Shown: positions 1 through 9,413 of the stretch, piece after piece | Layout: each line of letters opens with the position of its first letter | Numbering within the stretch: the stretch's first letter is position 1 | From: a bacterium | GTDB taxonomy: Bacteria; Planctomycetota; JAFGQW01 | Length of the DNA stretch: 64,000 nucleotides | NCBI GenBank assembly: GCA_030426805.1 | Contig: JAUHXU010000001.1 | Coordinates: 1-64,000 of the forward strand | Reading direction: 5' to 3' | Notes under the pieces: model-generated | Database searches by the model: none | What the model saw: the letters and a program-made list of their open reading frames with translations, nothing else | What the model was told of the DNA's origin: nothing | Made by a program: the position numbers and the translations under genes

Positions 1-221
1 GGCGGCCCGTGCGCTCCACGGGTGGGAACGTGGTTTCGACGGGGATACGGGTCGCGCGGGACCGACGCTCGACCGGGGGTGGCGTCAGCGGAGAAACCGC
101 GAGACACGCTCCGCAGCCGATGGTGACTGCTGGCCCGGCACGCCACGCACCGTGCGCCGGGAACGGTTCATGGCGTCGCCAGGTCGGCCCGTGCGCGTGG
201 GGTGACCAGTGCGCGACGTGC

Positions 222-1607
222 TCATCGCGAATCGGCGGGGTCGCTGCGGCGCTTCGCTTGCCAGGCGCGGTAGCCGACCGGGGTGCCGAGCTTCGACTGC
301 GCCTCCTTCAGCGCCGCGATGAAGACGTCCGCGCCGCCGCCCCACTTGGGGAATCGCGACTCCGGCACGAGGATCCGCTCGCTCGGCGGGCGGTCGTCGC
401 CCACGCGTGGGTCGAGGATGAAGTGGCCGGGCGACATCCGGAAGCGGCCGACGAGCGGCAGCACCTCGGCGTAGATCGCCTCGTGGTCGAGGCACGTGAT
501 GCCGGGCAGCAACGGACAGGAGCCGTCTTCGAGCGACGCGTGCGGCTCGAGCCCCGCGTCGCCCGGGTTCTGCCCGACGACGACGACCGCGTGCTCGTTC
601 GCGTATCGCACGAATGCCGGATCACGGAAGAGCCCGACCTTGGTGCGATCGCACTGCCCACACGTATCGAGATGCAGGGACAGGAAGATCGGGCAGTTGC
701 GCTCCTTGGCTTCGCGATGCGCGCCTTCCCAATCGCTCGCGACGCGCAACCGCTCGCCGACCCGCGGCGGCAGCCCCGGACCGCTGCGGACGACACACCG
801 AAAACCGACGGTGCGATCCGCGACGGTCATCGGCTGCATGCACAGGCACGCGGTCCGCAGGTTGAGCGGGTGCGGCGACGCCCACCCGGCGCCACGGATC
901 ATCACGGGCGCCGCCGGGCGACCGCGACGGGCGACCGTCCAAACGCGTTCGGCGACGTTGCCCGCCATGTCGAGGCAGCCGAACGGACTCGCCCCGGACG
1001 GGTAGGCGCCGACCGGCGTCGGTCCGCCGGGGCCGCCCGCCGCGAAGTTCGCATGCGTGGCCGTCGCCGGCGCGTCGCCCCACGGGTAGAGCCGGCCGTC
1101 GACCCCGCCGGCGGCCTTTTGCCACTCGGCGATCGTCGGAAGGTCGCCGCCGACCCACTTGGCGTAGGCCAGCGCACCGTGCCCGGTCACGCCGAGTGCC
1201 GGAAGCCGCGCGCAACCGGTCTCCGGGCGCCACCGTCCGCCCTCGCACCGCACGCCCTGGGCGACGGGACGCACCCACGCCGCCGCGGCCGCCTCGTCGC
1301 GGCCGCTCGCATTCAGGAACGCCGCGAACCGGGCGTTCGTCACCTCGCACTCGTCGATCGCGTAGCCGTCGAGCACGACGGTCCGCATCGGGACGTCGTC
1401 GTCGGCGTGCCGGGTGTAGGCCCGCTGCTGAAACGGGCCGGCCGGGATCCAGACCACGCGCGCACCGTCGCGCGAGCGGGTGAAGACCCGCGCGCCCTGC
1501 GCGTTCACGCCGATGTCGACGAACGGGACGGGGTCCTGCGCGGGGGCAGGCGCCGCGACGGGGAGCGCGAGCGCCAGTGCGGCGGTGGCGATGAGGCGTC
1601 GAGACAT
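222..1607 (-). CDS. Secreted SUMF1 (FGE-like) domain protein fused to a thioredoxin-like domain
   Basis: 461 aa. Residues 1-24 are a signal peptide ending APAQ. A SUMF1/formylglycine-generating-enzyme-type fold covers about 53-272, with WIPAGPF, DECEVTNARF, LPTIAEWQKAA, YPWGD, DMAGNVAERVW and a terminal GFRC. A thioredoxin-like domain follows (about 285-440) with a CGQC motif at 316-319. Most SUMF1 proteins of planctomycetes are not proven formylglycine generators; the cysteines at 254, 256 and 271 are only candidate catalytic residues, so the enzyme activity is open. The start was chosen at 1607 because it gives a clean signal peptide and has GAGGAG upstream. It is divergent from nqrA. The periplasmic CxxC domain suggests a redox role; the substrate is unknown. 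Confidence 0.85.
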   Translation of the reverse strand: MSRRLIATAALALALPVAAPAPAQDPVPFVDIGVNAQGARVFTRSRDGARVVWIPAGPFQQRAYTRHADDDVPMRTVVLDGYAIDECEVTNARFAAFLNASGRDEAAAAAWVRPVAQGVRCEGGRWRPETGCARLPALGVTGHGALAYAKWVGGDLPTIAEWQKAAGGVDGRLYPWGDAPATATHANFAAGGPGGPTPVGAYPSGASPFGCLDMAGNVAERVWTVARRGRPAAPVMIRGAGWASPHPLNLRTACLCMQPMTVADRTVGFRCVVRSGPGLPPRVGERLRVASDWEGAHREAKERNCPIFLSLHLDTCGQCDRTKVGLFRDPAFVRYANEHAVVVVGQNPGDAGLEPHASLEDGSCPLLPGITCLDHEAIYAEVLPLVGRFRMSPGHFILDPRVGDDRPPSERILVPESRFPKWGGGADVFIAALKEAQSKLGTPVGYRAWQAKRRSDPADSR

Positions 1608-1923
1608 CGGGGCCGAACTCCTCGATCCTACGGGGTCTTGGAAGGGTGTCGAAGCGGATCGATTCTGACACCACACCGAGCGATCGCAACCTTTGAACCC
1701 CCTCCGGCGAGGTGCTACCCATACCCGCGCGGGCGTGGCCGTCGATCCGTTGCTTCGTAACGCCACCCCGATGCGCTCTCGAGTGTGGGTTCCGAGTGCC
1801 TTCTCCACCGCCCGATCCGGCCGCCGTTGCAGGCAGAGTCGGCGCAGGCGGGGTCGGCGCGCGTGGAGCCGGAGACCGAGTGGCCGGGAGAGCGGCCCTT
1901 ACGACGAGACGACCCCGAGCGAG
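1608..1923. other. Divergent intergenic region between SUMF1 gene and nqrA
   Basis: This 316 bp stretch holds the minus-strand promoter described at 1662-1689. For nqrA I see no convincing -35/-10 pair; a weak TGCTACCCAT around 1713 would give a leader of about 200 nt. No small gene or RNA was recognised. Confidence 0.5.
1662..1689 (-). promoter_or_regulatory. Sigma70-like promoter of the SUMF1-thioredoxin gene
   Basis: Reading the minus strand, TTGCGA (1684-1689), a 16 bp spacer and CAGAAT (1662-1667) lie before a leader of about 48 nt that carries GAGGAG. It was found by eye; the fit is good but unproven. Confidence 0.45.
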
Positions 1924-3273
1924 ATGCACAAGATCACCAAGGGCCTGGATCTCCCGATCGGCGGCGCGCCCGAGCCCGTCGTCGACCACGGCCCGCGCCC
2001 GACGACCGTCGGCCTCGTCGGCGATGACTACCCCGGCATGAAGCCGACGATGGCGGTCGCCGAGGGCGATCGCGTGAAGCTCGGCGACGTTCTCTTCACC
2101 GACAAGAAGAACGACGGCGTCCGCTATACGTCGCCCGGCGCCGGGCGCGTCGTCGGCGTCTCGCGCGGCGCGAAGCGCAAATTCGAGTCGGTCGCGATCG
2201 AGCTCGACGGCGACGACGCCCAGACGTTCGACGCCCCGTTCGCCAAGGGCGTGCGCGACGTCACGCGCGAGTCCGTCGTCGACCTGCTCCTCGCGTCGGG
2301 ACTGTGGACCGCGATCCGCCGCCGTCCGTTCGCGAAGGTGCCGGCGCCGACCGAAGTGCCCCACTCGATCTTCGTCACCGCGATCGACACGAACCCGCTC
2401 GCGGGGCCGGTGCAGCCGGTCATCGACGGCGCCAAACAACAGTTCGCCTACGGCCTGCGGCTGCTCGGCGCCCTGACCGAGGGCACGATCTACGTCTGCA
2501 CCGCGGCCGGCGCGGAGATCCCCGGCCAGGACGCACCGCGCGTCAGCGTCGAGACGTTCGGTGGCCCGCACCCCGCCGGCCTGCCGGGCACGCACATTCA
2601 CACGCTCGACGCGGCGCGCGCGGACAAGCCGGTCTGGCACATCGGCTACCAGGACGTGATCGCGCTCGGCACGCTCGCCGAGACCGGCACGATCGACGTC
2701 GGCCGCACGGTCGCGCTCGCCGGCCCGAGCGTCAAGAAGCCGCGCCTCCTCCGCACGCGCGTCGGCGCGGGCACGACCGAGATGCTGCGCTACGAGGTCG
2801 AGGCCGGCGACGTGCGGCTGGTCTCCGGTTCGGTCCTCTCCGGCCGCACCCTCGCCGCACCGGTCGACTTCCTCGGCCGCTACCACGTCCAGATTTCGGC
2901 GTTGCCCGAGGGCCACGAGCGCGAACTGCTCGGCTGGCACATGCCGGGGTTCGACAAGCACTCGGTCAAGCCGGTGTTCGCGTCGGCACTGCCCGGGACG
3001 AGCGACGACGCGATCCGCTGGACGACCTCCACCGGCGGCAGCCGGCGCGCGATGGTGCCGATCGGCTCCTACGAGAAGGTGATGCCGCTCGACATCCTGC
3101 CGACGTTCCTGCTCCGTGCGCTGATCGTCGGCGACACCGACCGGGCGCAAGCGCTCGGCGCGCTGGAGCTCGACGAAGACGACATCGCGCTGTGCACCTA
3201 CGTGTGCCCCGGGAAGTACGACTACGGCCCGATCCTCCGCGACAACCTGAACAAGATCGAACTCGAAGGGTAG
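1924..3273 (+). CDS. nqrA: Na+-translocating NADH:quinone reductase subunit A
   Basis: 449 aa, the usual NqrA length. The start was placed at ATG 1924 because the protein then begins [16 protein letters not shown], matching the family N-terminus (IKKGLDLPI); the frame is open further upstream but that part has no family similarity. NqrA is the cytoplasmic subunit next to NqrB and is implicated in quinone binding. It is the first gene of nqrABCDEF, 13 bp before nqrB. The gene order is the standard one, so the assignment is firm. Confidence 0.95.
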   Translation: MHKITKGLDLPIGGAPEPVVDHGPRPTTVGLVGDDYPGMKPTMAVAEGDRVKLGDVLFTDKKNDGVRYTSPGAGRVVGVSRGAKRKFESVAIELDGDDAQTFDAPFAKGVRDVTRESVVDLLLASGLWTAIRRRPFAKVPAPTEVPHSIFVTAIDTNPLAGPVQPVIDGAKQQFAYGLRLLGALTEGTIYVCTAAGAEIPGQDAPRVSVETFGGPHPAGLPGTHIHTLDAARADKPVWHIGYQDVIALGTLAETGTIDVGRTVALAGPSVKKPRLLRTRVGAGTTEMLRYEVEAGDVRLVSGSVLSGRTLAAPVDFLGRYHVQISALPEGHERELLGWHMPGFDKHSVKPVFASALPGTSDDAIRWTTSTGGSRRAMVPIGSYEKVMPLDILPTFLLRALIVGDTDRAQALGALELDEDDIALCTYVCPGKYDYGPILRDNLNKIELEG

Positions 3274-3286
3274 CGAAGACGAGCCG

Positions 3287-4504
3287 ATGAAGCCGATTCG
3301 CAACGTCCTCGACAAGCTCCACCCGCACTTCGCGCAAGGCGGGCGCTTCGAGCGCTGGTATCCGCTGTACGAGGCAATCGACACGTTCCTCTACACGCCC
3401 GGCGACGTGACGAAGTCGAACACCCACGTGCGCGACTCACTCGACCTGAAGCGGATGATGACGACGGTCGTGATCGCACTCACGCCGTGCATCCTGATGG
3501 CGCTGTGGAACACGGGCTACCAGGCGAACCTCGCGATCGAAGCGGGCAACGGCCAGGCATTCGACGACTGGCGCGCGGGCATCCTCGCGCTGCTCGGCAT
3601 CGGCCACGACTCGTCGAGCCTGATCGGCAACCTCGTCTTCGGCGCGCTCTACTTCTTCCCGGTCTACTTCGTCACCGTCGCGGTCGGCGGCGCCTGGGAG
3701 GGGCTGTTCTCGATCGTGCGCAAGCACGAGATCAACGAGGGCTTCCTCGTCACGAGCATGCTCTTCCCGTTGACGCTGCCGCCGACGATCCCGCTGTGGC
3801 AGGTCGCGGTCGGCATCTCGTTCGGCGTGGTGATCGGCAAGGAGATCTTCGGTGGCACGGGTCGCAACTTCCTGAACCCGGCACTCACCGCGCGCGCGTT
3901 CCTCTACTTCGCCTATCCGGCCCAGATCTCGGGCCCGAAGGTGTGGACCGCGACCGACGGCTTCACCGGCGCGACCCCGCTCGGCGTCCTCGCCGACGCA
4001 CCGGTCTCGGGCGGACTCGACCAGATCGGCGTCACGTGGAGCCAGGCGTTCCTCGGCACGATGCAGGGTTCGATGGGCGAGACGTCCACGCTCGCGTGCC
4101 TGCTCGGCGCGGGGCTGTTGATCCTGACCGGCATCGGCTCGTGGAAGATCATCACCGCAGTGTTCGTCGGCGCGGCGGCGCTCGCGACGCTGTTGTGGGG
4201 CGTCGGCAGCGAGTCGAACGCCCTCTTCCTGCTCGGCCCCCACTGGCACATCGTGATCGGCGGCCTCGCGTTCGGCGCGGTGTTCATGGCGACCGATCCG
4301 GTGTCGGCGGCGATGACCGAGACCGGCAAGTGGATCTACGGGATCATGATCGGGATGCTCACGGTGCTGATCCGCGTGATCAACCCCGCGTTCCCCGAGG
4401 GCATCATGCTCGCGATCCTGTTCGGCAACGTGATGGCCCCGCTGATCGACTACTTCGTCGTGCAGGCGAACATCAAGCGAAGGATGACCCGCCATGCAGC
4501 GTGA
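3287..4504 (+). CDS. nqrB: Na+-translocating NADH:quinone reductase subunit B
   Basis: 405 aa polytopic membrane subunit that carries covalent FMN and riboflavin and forms part of the Na+ path. The flavinylation motif reads [10 protein letters not shown] with the acceptor threonine at about residue 230, equivalent to the SGAT threonine of Vibrio NqrB; here the preceding residue is Thr instead of Ser. The FMN would be attached by ApbE, encoded at 19384-20409. The 3' end overlaps nqrC by 11 bp, indicating translational coupling. Confidence 0.96.
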   Translation: MKPIRNVLDKLHPHFAQGGRFERWYPLYEAIDTFLYTPGDVTKSNTHVRDSLDLKRMMTTVVIALTPCILMALWNTGYQANLAIEAGNGQAFDDWRAGILALLGIGHDSSSLIGNLVFGALYFFPVYFVTVAVGGAWEGLFSIVRKHEINEGFLVTSMLFPLTLPPTIPLWQVAVGISFGVVIGKEIFGGTGRNFLNPALTARAFLYFAYPAQISGPKVWTATDGFTGATPLGVLADAPVSGGLDQIGVTWSQAFLGTMQGSMGETSTLACLLGAGLLILTGIGSWKIITAVFVGAAALATLLWGVGSESNALFLLGPHWHIVIGGLAFGAVFMATDPVSAAMTETGKWIYGIMIGMLTVLIRVINPAFPEGIMLAILFGNVMAPLIDYFVVQANIKRRMTRHAA

Positions 4505-5300
4505 CAGTGTCCTCGGCACGTTCACCGTCGCACTGGTGTTGTGCGTCGCGTGCTCGCTCCTCGTGTCGGGCGCCGCGGTCGGATTGAAATCGATCCAGAC
4601 CGAGAACCGGCTGCTCGACAAGAAGAAGAACGTGCTGCTCGCCGCCGGCCTCTACGATCCGTCCACGCCGGTGGAGAAGGCGTTCGGCGCGGTCGAAGCG
4701 CGCGTCGTCAACCTCGAGACCGGCGAATACGTCGACGGCGACAAGATCGAGAACACCCTCGACGTCACGACCTACGACCAGGTGAAGGCGGCGAAGGACC
4801 CGAAGTGGAGCGTCGCGATTCCCGGCGGCGAGGACCTCGGCGGCATCAAGCGGCGCGAGCGCTACTCGTTCGTCTACCTCGTCAAGAAAGACGGCGCGCT
4901 CGACCAGATCGTCGTGCCGATCAACGGCAAGGGACTGTGGTCCACGCTCTACGGTTTCCTCGCTCTCCACAAGGATCTGCAGACGATCCGCGGCATCACG
5001 TTCTACGAGCACAAGGAGACGCCTGGGCTCGGCGGTGAGGTCGACAACCCGAAGTGGAAGGCGCAGTGGGTGGGCAAGAGGCTCTTCGACGAGCCTGCCG
5101 GCAAGCCGGTCATCCAGGTCTTGAAGGGCAGCGTCGATCCGACGAGCCCGAACATCGACCACCAGGTCGACGGCCTCGCCGGCGCGACGATCACCGCGCG
5201 CGGCGTCGAGAACCTCGTTCGCTACTGGCTCGGCGACGGCGGGTTCGGCAATTACCTCGAGAAGAGGCTCCAGAAACGGAAGGCGAGCGATGGCCAGTAA
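4494..5300 (+). CDS. nqrC: Na+-translocating NADH:quinone reductase subunit C
   Basis: 268 aa with one N-terminal membrane helix (about residues 9-30) and a periplasmic FMN-binding domain. The flavin acceptor site is in [13 protein letters not shown], with Thr at about residue 232; the usual SGAT is AGAT here. It overlaps nqrB by 11 bp and nqrD by 11 bp. It is the second substrate of the ApbE flavin transferase encoded 14 kb downstream. Confidence 0.96.
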   Translation: MQRDSVLGTFTVALVLCVACSLLVSGAAVGLKSIQTENRLLDKKKNVLLAAGLYDPSTPVEKAFGAVEARVVNLETGEYVDGDKIENTLDVTTYDQVKAAKDPKWSVAIPGGEDLGGIKRRERYSFVYLVKKDGALDQIVVPINGKGLWSTLYGFLALHKDLQTIRGITFYEHKETPGLGGEVDNPKWKAQWVGKRLFDEPAGKPVIQVLKGSVDPTSPNIDHQVDGLAGATITARGVENLVRYWLGDGGFGNYLEKRLQKRKASDGQ

Positions 5301-5916
5301 AGCGAAAGAGGTCCTCCTCAACCCGCTGGTCAACGACAACCCGATCACGCTGCAAGTGCTCGGGATCTGCTCGGCGCTCGCGGTCACGACGCAACTCAAC
5401 ACGTCGTTCGTGATGTGCCTCGCGGTGATCTTCGTGCTGATCGGGTCGAACGCGTCGGTCAGCCTGATCCGCCGCTTCATCCCGAGCAGCATCCGGATCA
5501 TCGTGCAGATGACGATCATCGCGTCGCTCGTGATCGTCGTCGACCAGTTCCTCCAGGCGTTCGCGTTCGACATCTCCAAGCAGATGTCGGTGTTCGTCGC
5601 GCTGATCATCACGAACTGCATCGTGATGGGCCGTGCCGAAGCGTTCGCGATGAAGAACCCCGTCGGCCTGAGCGTGCTCGACGGGATCGGAAACGCGCTC
5701 GGCTACAGCCTGATCCTGATCATCGTCGGGTTCTTCCGCGAGTTGTTCGGCACCGGCAAGCTCTTCGGGATCGAGATCCTGAAGACGACGACCGACGGCG
5801 GCTGGTACGTCGCCAACGGACTGATGCTGCTGCCGCCGAGTGCGTTCTTCATCATCGGGCTGTTGATCTGGGCGATCCGCTCCTGGAAGCCCGAACAAGT
5901 CGAGCAGGGAGCGTAG
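5290..5916 (+). CDS. nqrD: Na+-translocating NADH:quinone reductase subunit D
   Basis: 208 aa, six predicted membrane helices, RnfE/NqrD family. It contains the two cysteines of the family, in GICSALAV near residue 28 and in [14 protein letters not shown] near residue 114, which with the pair in NqrE hold the intramembrane iron or Fe-S centre. It overlaps nqrC by 11 bp and is followed by nqrE after 4 bp. Confidence 0.96.
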   Translation: MASKAKEVLLNPLVNDNPITLQVLGICSALAVTTQLNTSFVMCLAVIFVLIGSNASVSLIRRFIPSSIRIIVQMTIIASLVIVVDQFLQAFAFDISKQMSVFVALIITNCIVMGRAEAFAMKNPVGLSVLDGIGNALGYSLILIIVGFFRELFGTGKLFGIEILKTTTDGGWYVANGLMLLPPSAFFIIGLLIWAIRSWKPEQVEQGA

Positions 5917-5920
5917 CGCG

Positions 5921-6529
<609 letters not shown>

Positions 6530-6546
6530 GCGGGAGGATCGACGCG

Positions 6547-7767
6547 ATGGACATCATCTTCCTCGGCGTCGCGATGTTCACCCTGGTCGTGCTGGGGCTC
6601 GTCGCGGTCATCATGATGGCGAAGTCGAAGCTCGTGCCGAGCGGCGACGTCGAGATCACGGTCAACGGCCAGAAAACGCTCCACGTCCCGACCGGCGGCA
6701 AGCTGCTCGGCGCGTTGTCGGACGCCGGGATCTTCCTGTCGTCGGCGTGCGGCGGCGGCGGCACGTGCGCGCAGTGCCTGTGCAAGGTGACCGAAGGCGG
6801 TGGCGACATCCTCCCCACCGAGCGCTCGCACATCAACAAGCGCGAAGCGCGCGAGGGCTACCGGTTGTCGTGCCAGGTCGCGGTCAAGCAGGACATGAAC
6901 ATCGAGGTCCCGCCCGAGGTCTTCGAGACGAAGAAGTGGGAGTGCACGGTCCGCTCGAACGACAACGTCGCGACGTTCATCAAGGAACTCGTGCTCGAGT
7001 TGCCCGAGGGTGAAGAGGTCGACTTCCGGGCCGGCGGCTACATCCAGATCGAGTGCCCGCCCCACGTCGTCAACTACAAGGACTTCGACATCCAGACCGA
7101 GTATCGCGAGGACTGGGACAAGTACGACATGTGGCGCTACGTGTCGGACGTCAAAGAGGACGTGGTGCGCGCCTACTCGATGGCGAACTACCCGGGCGAA
7201 AAGGGCATCATCATGCTCAACGTCCGCGTCGCGAGTCCGCCCCCCCGCCAGCCGGACCTCCCGCCGGGCAAGATGTCGTCGTACATCTTCAACCTGAAGC
7301 CGGGCGACAAGGTCACGATCTCCGGCCCCTACGGCGAGTTCTTCATCAAGGACACCGACGCCGAGATGGTCTACATCGGCGGCGGCGCCGGAATGGCACC
7401 GCTGCGCAGCCACATCTTCGAGCTGTTCAAGCGGATGAAGACCGGGCGCAAGGTCACCTACTGGTACGGCGGCCGAAGCCTTCGCGAGCTGTTCTACATC
7501 GAGGACTTCCGCGCGATCGAGAAGGACTTCCCGAACTTCAAGTTCAACATCGCGCTGTCCGAGCCGCTGCCCGAGGACAACTGGGACGGCTACGTCGGGT
7601 TCATCCACCAGGTTCTCTACGACCACTACCTCAAGGACCACCCGGCCCCCGAGGACATCGAGTACTACCTCTGCGGCCCACCGATGATGAACCAGGCCGT
7701 CTTCAAGCTCCTCGACGACCTCGGCGTCGAGTCGGAGAACATCTCCTTCGACGACTTCGGCGGCTGA
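6547..7767 (+). CDS. nqrF: Na+-translocating NADH:quinone reductase subunit F
   Basis: 406 aa, the NADH-oxidising entry point of the complex. It has one N-terminal helix and a ferredoxin-type 2Fe-2S domain with Cys68, Cys74, Cys77 and Cys109. The FAD site is RAYSMANYP, and the NADH-binding region contains [12 protein letters not shown] and YYLCGPPMM. The start at ATG 6547 gives the standard N-terminal helix; the frame is open far upstream but that is a shadow of nqrE. It is the last gene of the operon and is followed by a repeat-rich gene-free region. Confidence 0.96.
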   Translation: MDIIFLGVAMFTLVVLGLVAVIMMAKSKLVPSGDVEITVNGQKTLHVPTGGKLLGALSDAGIFLSSACGGGGTCAQCLCKVTEGGGDILPTERSHINKREAREGYRLSCQVAVKQDMNIEVPPEVFETKKWECTVRSNDNVATFIKELVLELPEGEEVDFRAGGYIQIECPPHVVNYKDFDIQTEYREDWDKYDMWRYVSDVKEDVVRAYSMANYPGEKGIIMLNVRVASPPPRQPDLPPGKMSSYIFNLKPGDKVTISGPYGEFFIKDTDAEMVYIGGGAGMAPLRSHIFELFKRMKTGRKVTYWYGGRSLRELFYIEDFRAIEKDFPNFKFNIALSEPLPEDNWDGYVGFIHQVLYDHYLKDHPAPEDIEYYLCGPPMMNQAVFKLLDDLGVESENISFDDFGG

Positions 7768-7788
7768 TACGTCGGGCGGGTGTGGGGC

Positions 7789-7906
7789 CCGGTGCCATGC
7801 CTGGGCAGGGTCGGCTCACTTCGCTGCGGGGTTGGTCGTGCCGGTTTGCCTTGCGGGCGTGAGCCGCTGGCTCAAGGTCGCCGTCCCTGCCCATGCACGG
7901 CACCGG
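7789..7906. repeat. Large imperfect inverted repeat, copy 1 of a dispersed hairpin family
   Basis: Arms 7789-7815 and 7880-7906 are 27 nt each with three mismatches around a 64 nt centre. The 3' half contains GGGCGTGAGCCGC (7855-7867) followed by CTCAAGGTCGCCG, which recurs in the element at 8422-8517. It begins 21 bp after the nqrF stop and could also act as a transcript end, but has no U-tract. Confidence 0.75.
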
Positions 7907-7997
7907 ACCGCATCCGGCCGACGCATGACCCGGCCGGCGTCGGGGTTGGACCTTGCGGCGCGTCGGGCGCGGGTGCGGCCCGCGCCGAGCGGCGTCT

Positions 7998-8364
7998 ATT
8001 GCGCTTGGCGGGGGTTGAACGTTCGTTTTCGGGGGATGATTGCGCTTGGCGCGGGTCGAACGTCCGCGTGAACGCTGTAGTGCTTCACTTCTGAACCACG
8101 TGCGAACGAAACACGTCCGCCAAGCGCGTCGAACGGCCAGATACGGTCGTTCACCCGCCGCCAAGCGCAAACAACCGCCGCCGACCGCGGTTCCATGCGC
8201 TTCGCGGGTCGATCCTGCACCACTGCGCCGTATCGCTGCGCTTCGTGACCGGATGTTGCACCGTCGCGCGCCCGAAACGACGGCCATCGCGCGAATCGGG
8301 TGCACGATCGCGACGCCAAGCGCACGCATCGCGAAATCGGGTGCACGATCGGCTCGCCAACGCG
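7998..8364. repeat. Tandem pair of 196-197 bp units built from inverted pairs of 41 bp repeats
   Basis: A core close to GCGCTTGGCG occurs eight times. Forward copies lie at 8001, 8042, 8197 and 8238; reverse-complement copies start at 8118, 8159, 8314 and 8355. Within each pair the step is exactly 41 bp. Each unit is two forward repeats followed by two inverted ones, with dyad centres at about 8084.5 and 8280.5, so unit 2 is unit 1 shifted by 196-197 bp. Sequence around the core is partly conserved (GGGTNGAACG in unit 1, GATCNTGCACC in unit 2). The most similar neighbours are 8285-8310 and 8327-8351. Confidence 0.75.
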
Positions 8365-8421
8365 CTGCAACGTCGCGTCTGCAATCGCAGACACCGGCCT
8401 CCTCCCCCGTCGGCGACGAGA

Positions 8422-8517
8422 TGGGGCCCTGGACGGCTCCACTCGGGCGCGGAGATCGACTGATCGCAACCGCACGGGCGTGAGCCGCGCCTCTCAACGT
8501 CGCCGACCAGGGCCCCA
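8422..8517. repeat. Imperfect inverted repeat, copy 2 of the dispersed hairpin family
   Basis: Arms 8422-8437 and 8502-8517 are 16 nt with one mismatch. It shares GGGCGTGAGCCGC (8476-8488) and the following TCAANGTCGCCG with the element at 7789-7906, and both begin with TGGGGCCC. The two copies flank the 41 bp repeat block on either side. Confidence 0.7.
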
Positions 8518-8567
8518 CCCCGTCGCTCGTCATGGGAGCCGTCGCACAGACCTGGGGAGCGTTCGTG

Positions 8568-8601
8568 TGCGCTTGGCAGGGCGATCCCGCACCACTGCGC
8601 C
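8568..8601 (+). repeat. Isolated copy of the 41 bp repeat family
   Basis: 34 nt that match 8196-8229 with four mismatches and end in the shared GCACCACTGCGCC. It lies in forward orientation outside the main block, close to the end of the lipoprotein gene 8676-9359. Confidence 0.7.
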
Positions 8602-8675
8602 GCAACGCGGCCCGTCGGCGCCGGCGGGGGAAGCCCCGGAGGAGCTCGGAGCCCGAGGGCGAGGTTGCAGAGGCG

Positions 8676-9359
8676 TCAGAACGACGTCGAGTTGCGGAGC
8701 ACGCCCTGTTCGCGGAGCCAGGCGATCGCGTCGTGGATCTGGGCGTCGAGTTGGACGAAGTCGTCGTCGTCGGTCGGGTCGTAGAAGACGAGGTAGACGT
8801 ACGGGTCGACGTCGCCCTCGCGCAGGCCGCGGACCACCGCTCGCGCGGCGAGCTTCAGCGTGCAACTGCCGAGTTCCCAGCCGCTCGACGTGTAGGTGTC
8901 CTCGCACGAATCGAGGTAGTCGACGTCGTGCTTCGAGATGAACTCGACCGCGATCCGTCGCTCGGGGTCGACGAGGTCCATCACCCACGGGCCGCCGCCG
9001 GTGTCGCGGTGTTTCGTGCGACGGACCCGTGCGCCGTCGGGATGGCTCGCCGCGCCGTGGTAGACGACGACGTCGCGCTCCGTCAGGGCGATGCCCTGCT
9101 TCGCGAATGCGTCGTGGACGAATGCAACCGCGGGGGCCTCCTCAAGCGTGGTCGGGTCGGGCGTGAGCTTCTGCTCGAACGGAGTCGACGCGTAGCCAAT
9201 GCCGTGGTCGAAGACCGGCGCGACGGCTTTGCGCCAGAACGCGGACGGGCCGGTCACGCCGCCGGCGAGTCGGTCGCCCCAGCGGTCGGCGACGACCGGG
9301 ACGGACCGGGAGGAGCAGGCGGCGGCCAGGGCCGCGAGCAGCAAGCACGCGATTCGCAT
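8676..9359 (-). CDS. Putative lipoprotein of unknown function
   Basis: 227 aa. The N-terminus MRIACLLLAALAAACSS is a lipoprotein signal with the lipid-accepting Cys at residue 15. The rest is soluble and contains an acidic DPTDDDDF stretch near the C-terminus and five further cysteines or so, but no family I recognise. The start at 9359 gives the lipobox; a longer open frame upstream runs antisense through the next gene and is not used. It is divergent from the lipoprotein at 9414, with only 54 bp between the starts. Confidence 0.75.
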   Translation of the reverse strand: MRIACLLLAALAAACSSRSVPVVADRWGDRLAGGVTGPSAFWRKAVAPVFDHGIGYASTPFEQKLTPDPTTLEEAPAVAFVHDAFAKQGIALTERDVVVYHGAASHPDGARVRRTKHRDTGGGPWVMDLVDPERRIAVEFISKHDVDYLDSCEDTYTSSGWELGSCTLKLAARAVVRGLREGDVDPYVYLVFYDPTDDDDFVQLDAQIHDAIAWLREQGVLRNSTSF

Positions 9360-9366
9360 GCCCCCG

Positions 9367-9372
9367 AGCGTA
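9367..9372 (-). promoter_or_regulatory. -10-like element of lipoprotein gene 8676-9359
   Basis: TACGCT on the minus strand, 7 nt before the ATG. This spacing fits leaderless transcription. The same hexamer precedes the genes at 9414 and 10052. Confidence 0.35.
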
Positions 9373-9401
9373 ACCGGCGCGTGCAGGGAGCGGAACCGTG
9401 C

Positions 9402-9407
9402 TACGCT
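9402..9407 (+). promoter_or_regulatory. -10-like element of lipoprotein gene 9414-10037
   Basis: TACGCT, 6 nt before the ATG at 9414, no obvious -35. It is identical in sequence to the elements at 9367-9372 and 10038-10043. Confidence 0.35.
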
Positions 9408-9413
9408 CGTGCG

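Larger units (their letters stand above)
7768..8675. other. Gene-free, repeat-rich region downstream of nqrF
   Basis: No open frame here has a credible start, codon use or recognisable product. The 0.9 kb is filled by two hairpin elements (7789-7906 and 8422-8517) flanking a nested inverted-repeat block (7998-8364), plus an isolated further repeat copy at 8568-8601. These are listed separately. Confidence 0.7.

Noticed and set aside
20..47. tmRNA-like 5' end: GGTTTCGACGGGGAT preceded by a GGGTGGG stretch at the right distance
   Set aside because: The spacing fits the 5' end of ssrA, but there is no tag reading frame ending in an Ala-Ala stop in the next 150 nt, no T-arm with a matching CCCACCC, and the coding end of the SUMF1 gene occupies 222 onward, where the 3' half would have to be.
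622..3384. Long open frame of 920 codons on the minus strand across the SUMF1 gene and nqrA
   Set aside because: It is antisense to two well-supported genes, its product is Arg/Ala/Asp-rich with no family likeness, and such frames are expected where GC-rich third positions suppress stops.
7998..8364. CRISPR array
   Set aside because: The repeat step is 41 bp with a core of only about 10-25 bp, half of the copies are inverted and the sequences between them are themselves repeated. No cas genes are present; the Cas4-like nuclease at 59469 stands alone.
7768..8675. Small protein genes in the repeat region
   Set aside because: Several frames of 70-300 codons are open on both strands, but they have no ribosome binding sites, no family likeness, and simply translate the repeats in different frames.
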